Of a stretch of DNA of 64,000 nucleotides, positions 32,827 through 43,294 are shown one piece after another. Below the pieces are notes generated by a model, which saw only the letters and a list, made by a program, of their open reading frames with translations, made no database searches and was not told where the DNA came from. Positions within the stretch are counted from its first letter, which is position 1. The number at the start of each line of letters is the position of its first letter. This DNA comes from Haemaphysalis longicornis (lineage: Eukaryota; Arthropoda; Arachnida; Ixodida; Ixodidae). The stretch spans positions 59,947,355-60,011,354 of the forward strand of contig CM023457.1 in NCBI GenBank assembly GCA_013339765.2. Direction: 5' to 3'. Made by a program: the position numbers and the translations under genes.

Positions 32827-32860
32827 AATGTCGACAAAGACGAGAGTCTTTGTCGACATT
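32827..32860. repeat. Perfect 15-bp hairpin with GAGA loop
   Basis: AATGTCGACAAAGAC, GAGA, GTCTTTGTCGACATT: an exact inverted repeat with a 4-base loop in otherwise ordinary sequence. No neighbouring gene explains it. Confidence 0.93.
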
Positions 32861-33305
32861 AGTTAGTAAATGCCTCCCTTTGCTGTCCAGCTCACCTCTC
32901 ATTCTGTTCTTTTCCGTGGCGTTGCCTTCTAAAGGTAAATACATTATTATGTTTGCTCAAGTCATTTAAATTTACCGTGTTCCACTGCTCCAGGCCAGGT
33001 GCCTCGACGCCAGCGCTGCCGTACGGCGGAGACGCGCGTGACTCGAGGCGTCCTGTTGCGTTCCGCGAGCGTTCCAAACGGAACGTGGAACCTATCTAGT
33101 GGAGCCTTTGTTGCTGTTGCCGTTTGATTTCTTCATTTTCGCCAGGAGCGCGGGCAACAGCAGACGAAGGTTTTCTGAATATAATGAGTATTTCATTTGC
33201 TGTCGCAAAAACCAAGCATTCATAATTTTTTAATAAAGGGACACTACAAATATTGCTTATAAATGCATTGATTTTCTGCCTCACATTCGCATAATGCCTT
33301 GTTTT

Positions 33306-33760
33306 AAATGCAGAGCATTTCTTAGGCTCGCCTCTTCCTGCGTCGGACGGTGTCAACAGCTCCGCGTCCGCAGCAGGTGCGCCTCTCCTCCTTCACTCCT
33401 CTCTCTCAACAGCAGCTGGCGCGCGCATGCGTCGTAGTCAGCCCGTTCGCTCCGTCGCGGTCTCGGCGTAACAGGTGCGTGATAGCAGCGCGGTGGGGCG
33501 TGGAAGGGCGCGCGCTGCTTGCGCATGCGCGCTCTCCCCCCCGTACTGCTCTCCCTCTACTGCGCGCGCTGCAAATATAAAGCGTCTAGCGGTCCCTCGT
33601 GCTTCAGTCACTGCGTTGCTCCTCCTTCCTTGGTTGACGCTCGCCCCCACGTTTACTCGAATCTGCTAGTCCAGCATCACGGAAGAAGCGATGGAAGCAA
33701 CACTGCCTTCAACCAGTACTGAGGCCCCAATGCTCTGCATTTACTCGTGTTCCCCTCGCG
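33306..33760. mobile_element. Element bounded by AAATGCAGAGCATTT repeats (second copy)
   Basis: AAATGCAGAGCATTTC at 33306-33321 and AATGCTCTGCATTT at 33729-33742 delimit a GC-rich interior with CGCATGC- and CTCTCTC-rich stretches similar in kind to 21555-22003. Outside the right end, TCGTGTTCCCCTCGCGGGAA corresponds to the conserved GATCGTGCCCCTCGCGAGGG of the other copies. No coding sequence is recognised. Confidence 0.65.
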
Positions 33761-34060
33761 GGAAGGCGCGGGAATTTTTTTTGTTCAACAATGTTGACAA
33801 GTATGATATTGACACCGGATTAGACTTTTAGATTTGGCTGTGAGTGTACAACGCTATTGTGCAGGTTTCGTTTCACTCTGGCCGCGTGTCTGAATCGAGG
33901 CCGGTTGGCTGAATCGAGCTCTGCTGCGGCCAATCAATTAGTGAGCTTATTTCGTTTTCTTGTGGGGCGACCCTGCGGTTTGCGTTGGTAGCCCCACCGC
34001 TTGTGTCTGGTGGACGCTCTCCGCCATCAGAGTGCTCGTCCACCTTCATCGCCGTCCAAG
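33761..34060. other. Probable 5' UTR of the LINE that follows
   Basis: No gene was seen. GTGGGGCGACCCTGCGGTTT at 33962-33981 leads into the LINE ORF1 start at 34061. Confidence 0.3.
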
Positions 34061-34970
34061 ATGGCCTCTACCCAACACGCCGCCGCGAAATACCGGCCGC
34101 CAGTCCCCAAGGCTCAATGCTATGGACTTCATGCCCCCGCAGATGCTTCTGTTTACGACATCATTAATGCAGTCGAAGACGTTGTGGGTCCGCACGGCCC
34201 CGAGGGCCTCAAGCACCAAGGATGCATGGAGTTTTGTGCCGCAGATTTGTCCGCTGCTGCAGCTAAAACCCTCAACGAGCGTGGTGCCATTGTCGTGAAT
34301 GGCACTTGGTGCCCCGTTAGCTGCATCGATCCCCAGATGATCTACGTCACCGTGTATCGTTTCCAATGGTACATGAACGACCAAGACCTGGGTGGAGCCC
34401 TTTCACCTTACAGCAGGGTGCTTAGCCTTCACTACCCAAGCTTCAATGGTAGGCCGCGCATTGAGAACGGCGTGCGCCTCGTCCGCATCGAAATGAAGTC
34501 TCCCGTCCCAAATTTCTTGTCGGTCCGAGGACACCAGGTACAGTGCGAGTACCGGGGCGTGAAGAGAGTGTGCTCTTGGTGCGAGCGAGAAGGCCACAAC
34601 CGCTCCGATTGCAAAACGCCATGGTGTCCTCGGTGCGAGACCTTCGGACACGAGTTTGAAACATATATGCTCGGCCGTATGTCGCCGCTGCCACGGAGAC
34701 CACACCACAGCGGACTGCCTGCGATCTCGTTCTTATGCGAATGCAGCAAGTGAATTCCCCGAACTCTCTCGAAACACCAACGAGATTCTGCAGGTGTCTT
34801 TGGCCCGGCGACAGACTCCACCAGACGACGTCCCCAGTAGAGCTTCGTCTTCCTGCGATGGCGATTCGCAAGCCACAGCCGCCGGGGGGCCACGCGAAGA
34901 AGACAAACTGCACGTCGGCTCCGTTTTTCAATGCTTAATTTGTGGCCCATCAGTACCCTGGCGTTTCTGA
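34061..34970 (+). mobile_element. LINE ORF1 (gag-like, CCHC zinc knuckles), frameshifted
   Basis: From ATG at 34061 the frame reads MASTQHAAAKYRPPVPKAQC and continues to a stop at 34751-34753. Residues about 20-150 resemble an RNA-binding-like gag domain. Then comes a CX2CX4HX4C zinc knuckle (CSWCEREGHNRSDC) and the start of a second (CPRCETFGHE). At about 34640-34660 the frame is lost; in the next frame SAVCRRCHGDHTTADC supplies the third knuckle. Such proteins bind LINE RNA to form the retrotransposition particle. The ORF2 expected for this LINE is not directly downstream. A different ORF1 type begins at 35199, so two LINEs are probably juxtaposed or nested. Confidence 0.65.
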
Positions 34971-35198
34971 GTGGTACCCTGAGAATCGGCAGGGTGTAAG
35001 GACCCACGGGACACCACCGTCCGACCATTTGGACCACTGGATGCGGATTTCTCGCCTCGGGAAAACCACGCCAAGGCGGCGGCAGCGCTAGCCCTAATTC
35101 TAGGGTTAGCGTGGCGGACCCTCTACTTGCCGACAGCTCGACCTGCCGTGGCTATGCCGCAACTCGTAGCTCTTCTCCGTCACTCCGGCCAATCACCC

Positions 35199-36309
35199 AT
35201 GGAAACAATAGTAGAAGGTGAGGACATTGATCCATCTGAAATATCCGACCCGACTTGGGCCACTATCCGCCACATGAGCAGTTCGCTCTCAAGGAGGCCG
35301 AGCAAAGGGCCACCTCGCAGGCACGTGCCCATGTTGCTAGCTCCCCACCCACGCGCGGTCGGCGCGCTCCCAAGCGCCACCCACCCGCATCATCCCTGCC
35401 CGAAAAAAGACGTCAAAATAATTCTCAGGCCTAGAGGGGGTCTCGCTCTGTCGACGGTGTCGGTAGTCGCTCTAGCCGATGCCATCCAGAGACAGGCCGG
35501 AGTCTCTTGCGCATTCAGTCGACTTCTAACTTCATCATCGTGAGCACGCCGTCTGAAGATCGCGCACGCAACTACGAAAAGATCGTCACATTTATGGTGC
35601 AATGCATACGCTACCTCTACGCACGTCGCCGCCCCGGCTAACACCATAACTGGCGTCATCTTCAATGTCCCCGAGACCGATGTTCCCGAGACCGCCAGCA
35701 TGGAGGAGGACTTTCCGCCTCTCGTGAACAAGCTCTCCTCCAAGACTGCTGGCATGCACAACGCCACGAAGTAAGACGCTGCCAAGAAACATCACCAGGT
35801 GAGCTGCACACGCTCGTTGCCAAGTAGCGCTCCGTCTAAACCTCCATTCCTCCCCCACCACGGCGACGCTCACTTTATTAAGGAGCTGCGTGCCATTTGT
35901 GCCGAGGTAGATACCCTCAGGCAGGAGAACGCGGCTCTCAAACGCGAACTTCAACTCGCGAAAAAGCAACCCTCTCCGATGTCTCCTCCACAGAATGAGC
36001 CCATACAAATGGATATATACCTCGCAATCTCCTGAAACCACCGATTCCGCCGCGTCTCCTCCGCCAAAACGCAAGGCTGTCTCAACCGGCGACTCGCCCT
36101 GCGCTTCCACGCGGGATGAAAAGCTAGGAATTCTGGAACTAACAATCGCCAGCCGCAGAGAGGAATACCTACAACTCCACAACGTCCTCCTACAAAATCA
36201 GACGGCCCTTCAGTCTACCATTGAAATGATGCGCCTCGAATTCCGCAACTTCATTGGGTCTCAGGCCGTATCTCACCCCCTTCCCCACGCAGACGAGGAC
36301 GATGTCTAA
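35199..36309 (+). mobile_element. LINE ORF1 of a second, I-clade-like LINE, degraded
   Basis: ATG at 35199 begins METIVEGEDIDPSEISDPTW. The frame later has KKDVKIILRPRGGLALSTVS then VVALADAIQRQAGV, and, after a frame change near 35525, FIIVSTPSEDRARNYEKIVT. I recall the RPRGGLxL...IVVSTPSEDRAxxY sequence from ORF1 of abundant tick LINEs. Further pieces at 35799-36035 (ELRAICAEVDTLRQENAALK, coiled coil) and 35995-36309 (LEFRNFIGSQAVSHP, acidic end) are its C-terminal half. Several stops and shifts make it inactive. Confidence 0.6.
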
Positions 36310-39112
36310 ACGCCGTAGCCCATTGGTTGTGTGGCAGTGGAATTCCTGAGGGTTCACCCGCAAGCGACACAACCTTCAATAACTAATTTCGACAGAAGCT
36401 ACTCCTCCAGCCCTCATCGCTATCCAGGAACCTGGTAAACGCATTAACTTAACTGGCTATAAATCCTTTCATACTCCCAACAACCCGTACACAGCGGTGC
36501 TTGTTCAGCGCAACATTGCTGCGGACCATCCGTCTTCGACAGTATCTCTATTCCGCATGATTTAGTCGTCCTCTATCCGCCAAAGCGCACTGCATCTAGG
36601 CTATATATGTCCTCAATGTCTAGCAGCCCCAAAGCACACACGCATAACTTCAGTAACTTAATACTTACGCTGACCAAGCGAGCGGCTGCTCACCACCCCT
36701 TCATTGTATACTTGGAAATTTTAACGCCCCGCATACAACCTGGGGTTACACGCGTACAACCAAGAAAGGGAGGCTGCTCTGGGAGTTGGTGCAGGCGCGA
36801 AGGGTCGCAGTCGAATTTGATCCCACCGTCCCCACTCGGATCGGAAACAGTGCCCAAACCTATACCTCCCCCGACCTGACGCTCTCCCGCCGAGTCAAAG
36901 AACTGAAATGGCACTGCACTCCTCACACTTTGGGCAGTGACCATTTTATTATTTAGTCCTCTCTCCAACTTGATGCATCACTCGCCCTACGGTTACGGCA
37001 GACCCACATCACCGACTGGCCAGCATCACCTGTCAGGGGCAGGAGCCACCCGACGATGATATGTCGGTCCAGAGTTGGCTTAATCGCCTTGTAGATATTA
37101 AGAAAACGCATGTCCTCCCTTTGGACCCGGACATTCCTTCAGAAACAGTCGACACGCGTTTGCAACATCTATGGGAGGCTTACACAAGCCTTCAAACGCG
37201 ATGGCGCCGACAAAAACACAATCGCCGTCTACGACTTAAACTAGCGGCCTCAATAAAACGATTGAGACTTACACAACCGAATTAGCCCGAGCTCAGTGGG
37301 GGCAATTTTGCGACAGCATGAGAGGTAACCTCGGCATGCGTCGTACATGGGCTATTTTAAGGAACGTGCTCGACCCAACCCACTCTAAAACGACTAGCGG
37401 AAATCGTCTTATTACAATTATACACAAATTTGACGGAACCAACGAGCAACTTCTATCAAGACTACGGGACCTATACCTAGCACAGGGTACTCAGGAGACC
37501 CTCGCTGCCTACGGGGGCTCTGAAAACTCAGGCATGGACCGCGCAATCACGGTTTCAGAGGTTCGCGCCGCATTAATCAAAATTCGCACGGGCTTGGCAC
37601 CTGGGGAAGACGGCGTTACCAACAAGCTTCTTCGCAACCTGGATGATCAATCCATCGTCATCTTAACGCGCCATTACAATCATCACTGGGAAGCCGGTAC
37701 CATCCCCCCGAATGGAAGCGATGGAAGCACGCAAAGGTCTCGCTCATTCCTAAACCCGGCAAGCCTCTCAACCTCGTGCTTCTCCGGCCCCATCTCCCTC
37801 ACCTGTTGTGTAGAAAGGTCCTTGGAACATGTCATTCACAGCACGCGTGGTACAGCATCTCACCCACACAGCACAATTCCCCCACACCATGTTCGGCTTT
37901 CAGGCCGGACTCTCCACTCAGGACGTTCACCTCCCACTAAAGCACGACATTATAACTCCCCAGTCTAGGGTAGACTCTGTAGCGATACTTGCCCTCGATT
38001 TGCGAAAGGCTTTCGACCGAGTCTCACACAAAGCCATTCTGCAAAATCTGACAGCCCTAACGCCGGGGTCTCGTGCTTACAATTACATTCGCGATTTCCT
38101 TACCGATCGCACTGCAGTCCTTCAGATCAACGACCTACGCTATGACATAATACACCTACCTTCAATAGGTACCCCACAGGGCGCTGTCCTGTCGCCACTG
38201 TTATTCAATATAGCGATGATTAATCTCCCCCAGCAGTTGAATAACATGTCATCCGTTCATCACAGTCTTTATGCCGACGACATCACCTTGCGGACGACCG
38301 GGGGCAGTGATGGGCACATTGAGGATACCCTTCAACAGGGATTAGATGTCGTCGCTGCCTACGCTCGTGGCATTGGACTTGAATGCTCACCGAAAAAAAA
38401 ACGGAGTTATTAATCCTTTCTGCTAAACGTACCAGCAGAGACACTTCTCCTCCGGTCATTACAATCCGAGTTCACGAACAACCCGTTCCCCAGGTGCCAT
38501 GCCTGAAGATATTAGGCCTATACATACAGAGCAACCGTGCTAACACCACGTTCATAGCACGCCTCACTTCCCAGGTCAATCAAACTCAATCTCATACGTC
38601 GTATAGCTACCCGACATCAGGGGCTCAAAGAAGAAGAGCGCCTTCGGCTACTACAGGCTTTCATTATTAGTCGCATCACTACTCTCTTCCCTACTTGCTC
38701 CATTTACCCACGGAATTAGCTAAAATTAATTGTCTAATTAGGAAAATTTATGAAACAGCGCTGCAGGTACCTCAGAGCACATCCACTGCCCAGCCTTGAA
38801 TCACTTGGGTTTTTTTTAACACCGCCGAAGAGTTGATTGAGGCGCATCTCTTGAGTCAGCTCACTCCTATCACAGCCACGCCCTCAGGCAGAATGCATCC
38901 GACGGCTGCGCCTTGACAGGCCATTCCTTATCGATTCGCCCATTCCCCTTCCCAGCCATTAATGAGCTACTAACGGTGATGCACCCGACGTTTCATCGAG
39001 CGTGCAGCGAGCACAGGGCGAGGACGTTAACCAAGCGGTACCCAATCACCCCCTCCACTGTCTACGTTGACGCTGCGAAGATACAGGAGCAGTGAAGCTT
39101 GTGGCATCGTCC
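36310..39112 (+). mobile_element. LINE ORF2: endonuclease remnant, reverse transcriptase, start of RNase H
   Basis: At about 36390-36560 PALIAIQEPGKRINLTGYKS followed by PNNPYTAVLVQRN resembles the APE endonuclease N-terminus. At 37318-37720 RT motif 0 to 2 residues appear (VRAALIKIRTGLAPGEDGVT, then LLRNL). At 37960-38400 in a second frame: DSVAILALDLRKAFDRVSHK, IGTPQGAVLSPLLFNIAMIN and SLYADDITL, the catalytic A, B and C (YADD) motifs, all intact. An A-run at about 38393 shifts the frame before KTELLILSAKRTSRDTSPPV. STVYVDAAKI at about 39055-39085 looks like the start of an RNase H domain, where the element at 39113 interrupts. Multiple frameshifts: not functional. Confidence 0.8.
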
Positions 39113-39843
39113 CACTACGGCGGACAGTCGCATTACGGCTAAGAGTGCATTACGGCTGAACGTCGCAACACGGCGGAGAGTCTCACTACGGCTGAAAGTG
39201 CATTACGGCTGAACGTCGCAACACGGCGGAGAGTCTCACTACGGCTAAATGTGCGTTACGGCTGAACGTCGCAACACGGCGGAGAGTCTCACTACGGCTA
39301 AATGTGCGTTACGGCTGAACGTCGCAACACGGCGGAGAGGCTCACTACGGCTAAAGTGCGTTACGGCTGAACGTCGCAACACGGCGGAAGGGGACCCTTT
39401 CAGCCGATCAGCCGTTCAAATGATCTGCTGCTAGTTGCGTTCAGCATTGTCGCAGCTGGGCGTTACGGGCAAGAGCCTGCATATATATTTCGGCGTGTCT
39501 TTCCGGCATTTTCATTGTTTTCTGGGACTTGTTTTATTTTTTGTTTGTTAATTAATAGCTCTCCAACGTATATCTTCCACGTTTTTGCATTAAAAACAGT
39601 AGCCACTATGCCATCAACCCTAACCCACGGCGCAATATCCCTTAGTTGTGTTCTTCAGTGTATTTAGATTGCTATTGTAAAATATACACATTGTGGCAGA
39701 AGCTGCCAACGCCAATAGCCGCCAACGCAAAAAAAAAGCCGTCGTTGCACAAGACAGAATCATGCGCATTTTCCTGAATCGCCGACAAATGCCGGTCAAA
39801 GATTTCGTAAGAGCGATAAGATTGCCTGTAAGATTGTCTGTTT

Positions 39844-39847
39844 GAAA

Positions 39848-39914
<67 letters not shown>

Positions 39915-40206
39915 TTACGCGCCGACGCAACACAGGCGATGAAGCTCAAAATATCCCCAGTGAATTTCTTTTCCTTTTCCGCCGCAAACCACTACCCCCA
40001 AAGCGCGCCGTAGTGGAGGCTCCGGATTAATTTTGACCACCTGGGGATCTTTAACGTTCGCCGAAATCTCGAACACACGGCGTTTTTGCTTTTTGCCTCT
40101 ATCAGAAAAGCGGCCGCCGCGTCCGGGAATCGAACCCGCGACCTCGTGCTCAGTAGTGCAACGCCTTAGCCACTGAGCCACTGCGGCGGGTTGTTCGAAA
40201 GATTGA
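39844..40206 (-). mobile_element. tRNA-derived SINE with long (CAAT)n tail, nested in the TIR element
   Basis: GAAAGATTGA at 39844-39853 and 40197-40206 is the target duplication. On the minus strand the SINE has the usual tRNA-like head (GCAGTGGCTCAGTGGCTAAG, then GCGGGTTCGATTCCCGGACG), body (TTAACGT complement, CCCCAGGTGGTCAAAATTAA) and about 16 tandem CAAT units as its tail (39854-39911). An extra ~65 bp between tail and body (about 39940-40003) is absent from other copies. Confidence 0.85.
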
Positions 40207-40429
40207 CTGAAAGATGGAATGCTGTAGTGTTTTCTCTGTCCACTTTTCGCCCATCCTGCGCCATTTGTTAACCACTCATTTTGTTTTATTAAACCCAATT
40301 TATCTCATGCTCCGGTGTCATCTCCATACGCTGCTTCGCATCTAAAAGCAAGTTTTAGGTACGTTAAAATAATTTCTTAAGAGGACACAATAGTTGGAAG
40401 GAAAACAGGTCAGCCTTTAGCATTTGGAT

Positions 40430-40770
40430 CAAGGCACAGCGATTTTGATGGCAGTTAAAGACGGTGGTGCCGTCTATATGCAGTATGCATTGAGGAATTA
40501 AAACAGAGAGGAAGATCATTTGTTAAATTAAAAGGAGCAATGGGCCCAAGATCGAGCCTTGTGGAACTCCTCTAGTAACTGTGACAGGGTATGATATTGC
40601 TGTAGAAATTAATGTCTGTTGCATGATTAGTAGACGGCTTCGTATCAAGTTATGGCAGGACCTGTTACCCATAACGCTCAAGCAAAATGAAAAGAACGTC
40701 ATGGTACCCTTGTGTCGAATGCTGCCGAGAACTCTAAGAAAACCCAGCAGCAGCGTCACAGTGGTCAATG
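40430..40770 (-). mobile_element. LINE reverse transcriptase fragment
   Basis: Minus-strand frame includes STAISYPVTVTRGVPQGSIL then GPLLLLI, the RT motif B (GVPQGSxLGPLLF) of CR1/Jockey-like LINEs, followed after a stop by QMIFL and further on DGTTVFNCHQ, a degraded catalytic-motif region. It lies inside the 39113-41457 element. Strongly decayed. Confidence 0.65.
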
Positions 40771-41465
40771 AACGATTTAATTTTGTCTGTTAGGCACACA
40801 GTCATAATGTTAGTCCATAGGACAGCACGAAAACCTAACTGAGAAAGGGGGAGCAAGCGGATGTTTTTAAAATGGCGAAAAAGGCTGGTTTCAAACCTTA
40901 TCTGAGAAGAAAAGGATAGATTTGGGGCGATAATTATGCATAAACCCCGCGAGACCTTTTTGAGTAAAGGAATATTGTTCGATACTTCGAATTCTTTATA
41001 AATAATACGTATTTAAAAATTAAACGCGTATTTAGCCGTACCACTACTTCAGCCGTAAAAAATAAACACGCGAAATACGCAAGAAATAAAACAAGTGCCG
41101 AAAACAATGAAAATGCGGGAAAGACACGCCGAAATATATATCCAGGCTCTTGCCCGTAACGCCCAGCTGCGACAATGCTGAACGCAACTAGCTGCAGATC
41201 ATTTGAACGGCTGATCGGCTGAAAGGGCCCCCTTCCGCCGTGTTGCGACGTTCAGCCGTAACGCACTTTTAGCCGTAGTGAGACTCTCCGCCGTGTTGCG
41301 ACGTTCAGCCGTAACGCACTTTCAGCCGTAGTGAGACTCTCCGCCGTGTTGCGACGTTCAGCCGTAATGCACTTTTAGCCGTAGTGAGACTCTCCGCCGT
41401 GTTGCGACGTTCAGCCGTAATGCACTCTTAGCCGTAATGCGACTGTCCGCCGTAGTGAGATAGAA

Positions 41466-41692
41466 CCACTGCGGGTCCCTCGATACCCAAGACCACTGCA
41501 TGTGGCAGTGCCCCAAAACCCATTCCCCCTTTCACAGACGGAGAGCACTGGGCGAAGGCGTTGTGCAGCTCGGACCGTGAGGTCCAGGCTAAGGTCACCA
41601 AGTGAGCTGCAATGGTCACCGGCCGGTTACCACCGCCGGTCACCCGCCACCCAGACTAGCCTCATGGGGCTCAAATAAAAGTCTCTCTCTCT
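41466..41692 (+). mobile_element. LINE 3' end: C-terminal zinc finger, AATAAA, CT-rich tail
   Basis: Reads LDTQDHCMWQCPKTHSPF, a C-terminal zinc-finger pattern (x-H-C-M-W-x-C-P) of I-type LINE ORF2, followed by VQAKVTK and other degraded sequence, then GGGGCTCAAATAAAAGTCTC and a long (TC)n tail. It plausibly belongs to the LINE interrupted at 39112, although most of the RNase H domain between the two halves is missing. Confidence 0.6.
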
Positions 41693-41790
41693 CTCTCCTC
41701 TCATCTCTCTCTCTCTCCCTCTCTCTCTCCTCTCCTCGCCTCTCTCTCTCTCTCTCTCTTTTCTCTCGCGCGCGCGCGCGCGCGCGCAGC
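41680..41790. repeat. (TC)n then (CG)n low-complexity tract
   Basis: About 80 bp of TC repeats with C interruptions followed by about 24 bp of CG/GC repeats. The TC part continues the LINE tail. Confidence 0.92.
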
Positions 41791-43145
41791 GCGCGCAAGA
41801 CCAATAATCATCGACGAGACGCCGATGAAGATATGACAACCCCGCCGACACCTGCGAAGGACACATCACCTTCCGACGAGCTAACTAGTCCGCCCAATGA
41901 GGTGACTTGACGGGCTATACTCTTCTACTCTTCATCCAACGAATTCAGCGTCTCTTTCGCCCCCCGCCCCCCTCTCCCCCCCCCCTTCCAGTTTTACAGG
42001 CATCGACACGGAAGAAAGTGGCTCAGCAGATTCTCGTAGACAGCTGCCGTCGTCCCACCCCGTAGGCCCTGCCCCTGTTCCAGCGGCCAAGCCCCGAGGT
42101 GCCCGCAACCGCGGACTCCGCGCTCCTTCATCGACGAAGTCGTGCCGTCGTGACGCTACCGCGGCAGGCCCCCCTGGCTGGCCCTCACGACACCCGGACG
42201 ACGTCTCACTCCCGATCAACCTACCCAACTCGAACGAACCTGCTTGTCCAACGCGTCTGCATGGTCAACCCGATCAACCAGGTTGCGGACTTGATGGACA
42301 CCGCCCCGCATGTTATCGTCATCAACCGACCCGGACGACGTAGCAGACGCAAGTAAGAAGTTGTGTCTGCCTGCCCCTAGCGCTAGTCCGGATTTTGAAA
42401 TTATAGTAGCACCAGTGGGCTTCTCTGTCTTTATTATCTTCGTTATCTGCCTGATGTCCCCATTATTCTCAGTCGCTGGTGGCCATTCTCACTGGTGGGG
42501 GAGACGGCAGAAGTGTCATCGAATGCCGACCACTGGCGCCCATTGTGTGCTCCCTCGATCCTGCTCATTTCTTCCTCCCGAGGTCACGTGACACCATTCC
42601 ATGCTGCACACGGCTCCTGTCTGCCCCCGTTGCTGCTGCGTGCCAGATGTGCGTGCCTTTTCACTGGGGATACCTCTATTTTTTATTGTTTTTTTAGAGC
42701 TGCGCGTGGTCTTGGCGTTCGCCCAACCTCCGCGTTCCAGGCCCGCGTATGTTTCAGGGAGTTTGTTAAAGCTCCCATATTTTTTTAACGTTTTATGGCT
42801 AGTGCAGTACGTGCTAGTGTTTTATTTATTCTATTGTGCTACGAATATTAACCCTAGATGTCCAAGGGTTTAAAAACAGTGACAAATAGAGGTGATTCAC
42901 TTTGCCAGGGAAAATTTTGTAGATCTGGTCTTCCTAAAAGAAGTGACCTTTTTTTTTTCAATTTAATACGTCAGAACGTTTCAGCAGAACTTTAATATCT
43001 CGTCTTACTTTCCTTTGGCGTCTAACCACTGCTGTGTGGTGGGTGTCCTAATCTTCAACCACACCATCCGTTGCTCCAGTTTTAGTACGACAGATAGTGA
43101 GGGAAGATTGCTAGTCTTGAGATTTTCTCTTTCTGGTGCCGGCTT
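41791..43145. other. Unassigned, probably repeat-derived sequence
   Basis: Proline/threonine-rich open frames between 41800 and 42360 end at about 42356. They could be the N-terminus of a LINE ORF1, but no diagnostic motif was found. 42400-43145 is AT-rich with no recognised gene. Confidence 0.3.
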
Positions 43146-43294
43146 TAAAATCGATTGATTGTAGGGTTTAACGCGCCGACTCAACGCAGGCGATGAGGCG
43201 CGCCCTAGTAGAGGGCTCCGGATTAGTTTTGACCACCTGGGGATCTTTAACGTGCGCCGAAATCTCGTACACACGGGCGTTTTTGCTTTTCGCC
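43146..43294 (-). mobile_element. SINE fragment (3' half) abutting a LINE fragment
   Basis: On the minus strand it reads from AAAAACGCCCGTGTGTACGA through AAAGATCCCCAGGTGG to GTTAAACCCTACAATCAATC. The tRNA-like head is absent. At 43294/43295 the sequence changes abruptly to LINE RNase H coding sequence on the plus strand. Confidence 0.75.

Larger units (their letters stand above)
39113..41457. mobile_element. 2.35-kb element with long inverted repeats made of ~53-bp tandem units
   Basis: The left arm (39113 to about 39535) begins CACTACGGCGGACAGTCGCA. The right arm (about 41084-41457) ends with its exact complement, CTTAGCCGTAATGCGACTGTCCGCCGTAGTG in two parts. Each arm carries four to five tandem units of about 53 bp containing TTACGGCTGAACGTCGCAAC and ACGGCGGAGAGTCTCACTAC, then a unique part (GGGCAAGAGCCTGCATATAT; AAGACACGCC complement). 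The 1.5-kb interior has no transposase, but holds a SINE (39854-40196) and an antisense RT fragment. The CACTA start recalls CMC/EnSpm elements, yet no clean target duplication was found. It interrupts a LINE between the RNase H start and the C-terminal zinc finger. Confidence 0.75.

Noticed and set aside
34432..35037. Long minus-strand open frames opposite LINE ORF1
   Set aside because: Shadows of the GC-rich plus-strand ORF1, which carries clear zinc knuckles.
39120..39400. Regular ~53-bp repeats, considered as a CRISPR-like array
   Set aside because: The genome is eukaryotic, the units are contiguous without unique spacers, and the array is mirrored at the far end of a transposon-like element.
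39113..41457. Assignment of the TIR element to CACTA (CMC/EnSpm)
   Set aside because: Only the first five bases support it. Flanking triplets TCC and AGA are not a duplication and no transposase is present, so the superfamily was left open.
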